A stretch of 64,000 nt of DNA, from positions 8,246,001 through 8,310,000 of the forward strand of contig CM060985.1 of NCBI GenBank assembly GCA_030765065.1, given 5' to 3'. The translations under genes were made by a program, and so were the position numbers. Within the stretch, counting starts at the first letter, position 1. Each line of letters begins with the position of its first letter. This DNA is from Deroplatys truncata (Eukaryota; Arthropoda; Insecta; Mantodea; Mantidae). Below the pieces are notes generated by a model. That model searched no databases. It was not told where the DNA came from and saw only the letters and a list, made by a program, of their open reading frames with translations. Shown piece by piece: positions 60,329 to 64,000 of the stretch.

Positions 60329-60912
60329 GTGAGTTTTACAGGAGTTTGTAAACCATTTGAAGGGAAATGTTAGGTATTTCAGTATGTTGTTTTTGTCATC
60401 ATTTTTGCACTCCACTAGAGAAACTTCGAAAATGTATATTGAATATTTATTGTTAGAAGGAATTGACACTGTCAGAAAGCAGTAAAATACTTCGTGAATA
60501 CAAAAAACAACCTTATTTTAACACAACACTTTACTGGCATTTAATTTAAAGATTTATATAAAAAGGTGTTTTTACCAACCATTTAAATAGTGTGTTTGAA
60601 AACTTATGTTTCCTACAACAACCTTAGAGCAACAAATTGTAACATTTTGGGCCCAAATGAGAATGAATTGAGTTACTGAGTCTACATCGAGGTAAGTTCA
60701 GAGCTGAGTTACTTCTAGTATTATGGTAATGTGCATTGTTTTTTAAAGAATGGTCTGAAGTATTACAATGAACATACAGTAATAACTCAAGCAAGTACAA
60801 ATTTGCAACTGTTAAAATTTCAAGATCAATAAAAAGAAGTTTATGTGAGACCTCATTTGCTTAAAATTGTCAAGACTTTCTGGTGTATCAAAAGAATATT
60901 GTGTGTTTTAGT

Positions 60913-61102
60913 TGAGACACCCCCATAACTCATAACCGACTGGAACAATGCAAAATAAGCACATCTCAGGCAAACAGTATGTTAAACTCAGCAGGCTAAC
61001 AAGGCCATCCATGGTGAGACACCCCCATAACTCATAACCGACTGGAACAATGCAAAATAAGCACATCTCATATATGTATCAGGCTAACAAGGCCATCCAT
61101 GG
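60913..61102 (+). repeat. Tandem duplication at the SINE 5' flank
   Basis: Unit 1 (60913-61014) and unit 2 (61015-61102) both run from 'tgagacacccccataactca' to 'aacaaggccatccatgg'. Unit 2 lacks a stretch present in unit 1. Each ends in the first bases of SINE-A, so the duplication happened after, or with, the SINE insertion. Confidence 0.9.
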
Positions 61103-61372
61103 TGTAGTGGTTACCATGCTAGTTTCTAGTCCCCAAAGTCGCAAGTTCAAACCCAGCAGAAGGCGATGGATTTTTTCAGGCGTAAAAATCCTTAGCATGG
61201 CTTTATTCAGAAGGGAAGTAAAGCCGGTGGTCCCGGGTCATAGACTTATGGCACATAAAAGAACCTCAAGCCTGATAAAGAGGCCTCTGATCAAAATTAC
61301 CGGTCTTTCACGCCCAATATAGAATGGGATGCTAAGGACCACAGCAGTTAAAGAGCATCCATAAACAAAATT
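61091..61372 (+). mobile_element. tRNA-derived SINE-A, copy 3 (most complete)
   Basis: The head 'ggccatccatggtgtagtgg' with A-box-like 'tggtgtagtggtta' (61100-61113) and B-box-like 'caagttcaaaccc' (61142-61154) indicates a tRNA-derived RNA polymerase III promoter. A conserved ~200-bp body and an AT-rich end ('aaaattcaatttaatttaat') follow. It has no coding capacity; such elements are moved by LINE machinery. Confidence 0.88.
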
Positions 61373-61539
61373 CAATTTAATTTAATACTTGATAACCTTG
61401 TTAATAAATTATCACTATGTATATCCCATTTTAATTGACTGTGTACATCAACACCTTAAATGTTTGTTTATCAGTATGAAGTAGGTAGGTATATTTTTCA
61501 AAATTGGCTTCAACATGAATAAAATTGAGACAGTTTTAT

Positions 61540-62720
61540 TCTCATTTAACATTAGACCATTGGAGAAGCAGTAGCATTAATGTCTTCATATTTTTGCAGG
61601 AGTTTCAGAGCTAACAAAACTTGTGTCAGCAGCATACATAACAGTTTCTGCTTGCTAATTCATTAACTACAACCAAAAATAAAAGAACCAACCAAACAGA
61701 ACCCTGAGGAGCACCAGATATAACGATTGACTCAGAGGAGAAAGATCCATTAACATTTACAATTTGTTCACAGTTTTATATATAGGGCTGAAAGAATTTA
61801 TTCTCAGTATCACATATCCTTAGTAAGATCACCTTTTTCCAAAGCAAATAAAATGTTATGTACACATTTTTCAATGACATCTATTGAGATCTGAATCCAT
61901 ATTGAGTGTTACTAAACAGACCGTAACTTTCAAAATAACTGCTCTAAAACAGCATACTGAAAAACTTTACATTAGTACAAAGTTAATGGTTGTACAACAT
62001 CAATGACTACTTGCTCTAGAAACCTGTTAGACATACCATAAATATGTTTACTATCAGAGTTTTTCAATTTTGCCACAATTCTAAGAATATCTTCTTTCCA
62101 TTTAAAATTGAATTAACAAAACTATATGGTTGCTCAAATATTCATGAAAGGAAACACTGATATTCTGGATTCTACCCTTAATTTGTAACACACAGCTATT
62201 ACAGCAATTCATGAAATACCTATATTTACTTTCTTATTGGCATCATTTTTAAAATTATTAATATATCATATACAGCTTTACTCTTATTGTAATCCTTTCA
62301 ATGTTCTCTTTGTTATAGTTAATTTTAGCCTCATTAATTTTAAAGTTGTATTGCTTCAAACATATACAATATCTTTTTTGCCAGCGAGTTTAAAAATATC
62401 ATAAAAATTTTAAGGCTATTTTTAACTAAAGGTATTATGATAATAAAAACCAAATTGAATGAATAAATTTTTAAATGCAATCACTGTTTTCTTCTTGGAG
62501 GTTATATTAAAGTCAGAATTTATATCACCACCTATGCATATTTTGTAGTTTGACCATTTTGTTAAATTCGTTAAAAGATTTTCAAAACACCTTAAAAACA
62601 TTTGTGTATTACCATCAGGTACATGATAAACAGAAACAATAATTAGCTTCATACTATCAGCTATGACTGCTGAGGCTTTGAATTGTCTTTCAAGACAAAC
62701 ATCCTCATTTAAATTAACTT
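61540..62720 (-). pseudogene. LINE fragment with endonuclease and reverse transcriptase remnants
   Basis: On the minus strand 62652-62422 reads MKLIIVSVYHVPDGNTQMFL and ICIGGDINSDFN, the endonuclease strand with the GDxN metal site. Nearer 61750-61640, SGAPQGSVWLVLLFLVVVNE-like sequence is the reverse transcriptase PQGS block. The sequence between is eroded. It is an old, dead jockey/CR1-type element. Confidence 0.65.
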
Positions 62721-64000
62721 TTCTACATGTAATATGTTGGTGAGCACTGGGAGATGTTCCATGTGAGTTTGTTCAGCTTTTGCTGTCACTTTACATTGTT
62801 TGAAGTGTGATGAAACATGCACAAGCCTGCCTCTTCTTCCTTCTGCTTCACCCGATGGAATGTCAAACACAGGACTTCTCTCTAATTGCTCCCAGAAGCA
62901 CCGCTTAATGTATGTCAGAAATCCTCACTTTCAGAACACACTGAGCGAACATGTGAACATAAAAAACTGACTAATTGTCACAAGCATGCTTGCTGATATA
63001 TATAGCCACAGGAATCTTGCATGTCTGTGGGAGGCAGTGGAAAGAAACATTAAAAAATGTGTTTTATATTCGATAATGCTTCTGGGGTTTACATGACCCT
63101 CTCTTCCTCTCTGCTAATTGCTGGCACTTGCCTTAGTGGGGGGGGGGGAGTGGTAGTCTTTATTTTTAAATGGAACACCATATGTTTCATTGCTTATTAA
63201 TTGAGTTACTTGGCATTGCAATAAAGACTTTGAAAATAAGGATAGGGGTGGTTTTGGAAAGTAGTGAGTAGCCTGCAATTTTCACTCGTACCTAAAGTGT
63301 CCAGATTGGTTGAATTTGTGCATGAGCAGTTGAAAGTCTGAGTAGGAGTAGGTTGTAAGACATCCTTCTAGCTCTAGTGCACAAATTTGTCCCTGATTGA
63401 CCAACAGTATAGTTTTGTTTTCTCTTCTATAATAAAAGATTAAGGTACTTTTTAAAAATATTGAGGTTTCATATAACTGAAAATAAAGTTTGAAAGTTGT
63501 AAGTTTTGCCATGTCCTGGAGTAAGTACATACATACAGCTGTGCAATACTTTGACCAGATGGGTTAAACACGGGTCACTGCCCAGGGTGGCAAAATCTTA
63601 AAACATGAACAAGATATGTGAAAATTTGACAAAATTACAAATCTAGCAACTTTCTGGAGATTTTTGGTTATGAAAGTGGTGACAAACGAAGTGCCAGAAT
63701 GATCTGGATGCGACCCTTATTGATGATCATTGTCAAAACATTCAAGAATAACATGACATTTATAAACAGGAGTGTTTCATGTCACTAGCTTTAGTTTATT
63801 TGCTTCTGACTCATGAACCTCTCAGGTGGTCAGTTATCGCCCTAGTGGTGTCATGGAAGTTGCGTTCAGTTGCTACTCAGGACATTCAGCAATAATGCTG
63901 GATTGGTGGCACTGTTTACATTCAGGTACCCTGTACTCGCTATACACAACAGGGATAGTTGCCACGTTGGCCACAAGTAAACAATGCTAGAGATATTATA
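62721..64000. other. CYP4 intron 9, no further feature
   Basis: A short G run (63139-63147) and motif-free ORFs only. No segment resembling the CYP4 ExxR exon or heme-binding exon was seen, so the intron continues past the window. Confidence 0.5.

Noticed and set aside
60329-64000. Remaining CYP4 exons (ExxR, heme loop)
   Set aside because: Looked for K-helix and heme-binding coding motifs next to splice signals and found none; they are presumed downstream of the window.
1-64000. CRISPR array, operon or other prokaryotic system
   Set aside because: Spliced P450 exons, LINEs, SINEs and mariners show a eukaryotic insect genome; the only long regular tandem array has no spacers.

Overview
The window is a piece of a large, repeat-rich insect genome, probably a hemimetabolous insect. 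Its only recognisable host gene is a plus-strand family-4 cytochrome P450 (CYP4). Nine coding exons run from 8700 to 60328. They total 1014 bases (338 codons) and join in one frame at GT...AG junctions. The gene starts inside the window with a membrane anchor and a PGPP hinge. It has been followed as far as the I-helix (EGHDTTTAG). The K-helix ExxR and the heme-cysteine exons are not found and must lie beyond base 64000. Coding sequence is about 2% of the 51.6 kb covered; the introns range from 2.0 to 16.2 kb and consist mostly of mobile elements.

Layout. 1-8700 is upstream sequence with SINEs, copies of an unnamed ~850-bp dispersed repeat (called R here) and a decayed mariner. Intron 1 (8890-11420) holds a foldback pair of R copies. 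Intron 2 (11528-20665) holds a transposase relic, R copies and a 3.9-kb minisatellite of about 49 units of 81 bp that abuts LTR-promoter-like sequence. Intron 3 (20757-25769) holds an R foldback split by a 1456-bp insertion. Intron 4 (25956-42192) is a stack of retroelements. It includes a LINE with two intact ORFs (30369-34521, minus strand) lodged in a DDE transposase, an older related LINE split by another LINE, and a LINE RNase H fragment. Intron 5 (42263-44238) has one R copy.

Intron 6 (44366-49727) holds a three-level nest. A mariner (44491-49010, TA duplications) contains a LINE copy (45470-48785, 11-bp duplications), which contains an ORF1-only retrocopy with a poly(A) tail (46291-47833, 8-bp duplications). 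The unoccupied site for the innermost insertion survives in a sister LINE copy at about 38.55 kb. Intron 7 (49792-56883) holds a young non-autonomous LTR retrotransposon (52060-56221, near-identical 986/983-bp LTRs, AATT duplications). It sits in a perfectly palindromic foldback element whose arms carry a hammerhead-ribozyme-like core. Intron 8 (56994-60259) holds a degenerate mariner-type element inserted in an R copy. Intron 9 runs to the window end with a tRNA-derived SINE and a LINE fragment.

The mobile elements are on both strands and in different states of decay, from intact ORFs to barely readable relics, so the locus has accumulated insertions over a long time. Exon boundaries and insertion junctions were read by eye, and family names are by motif recognition only.
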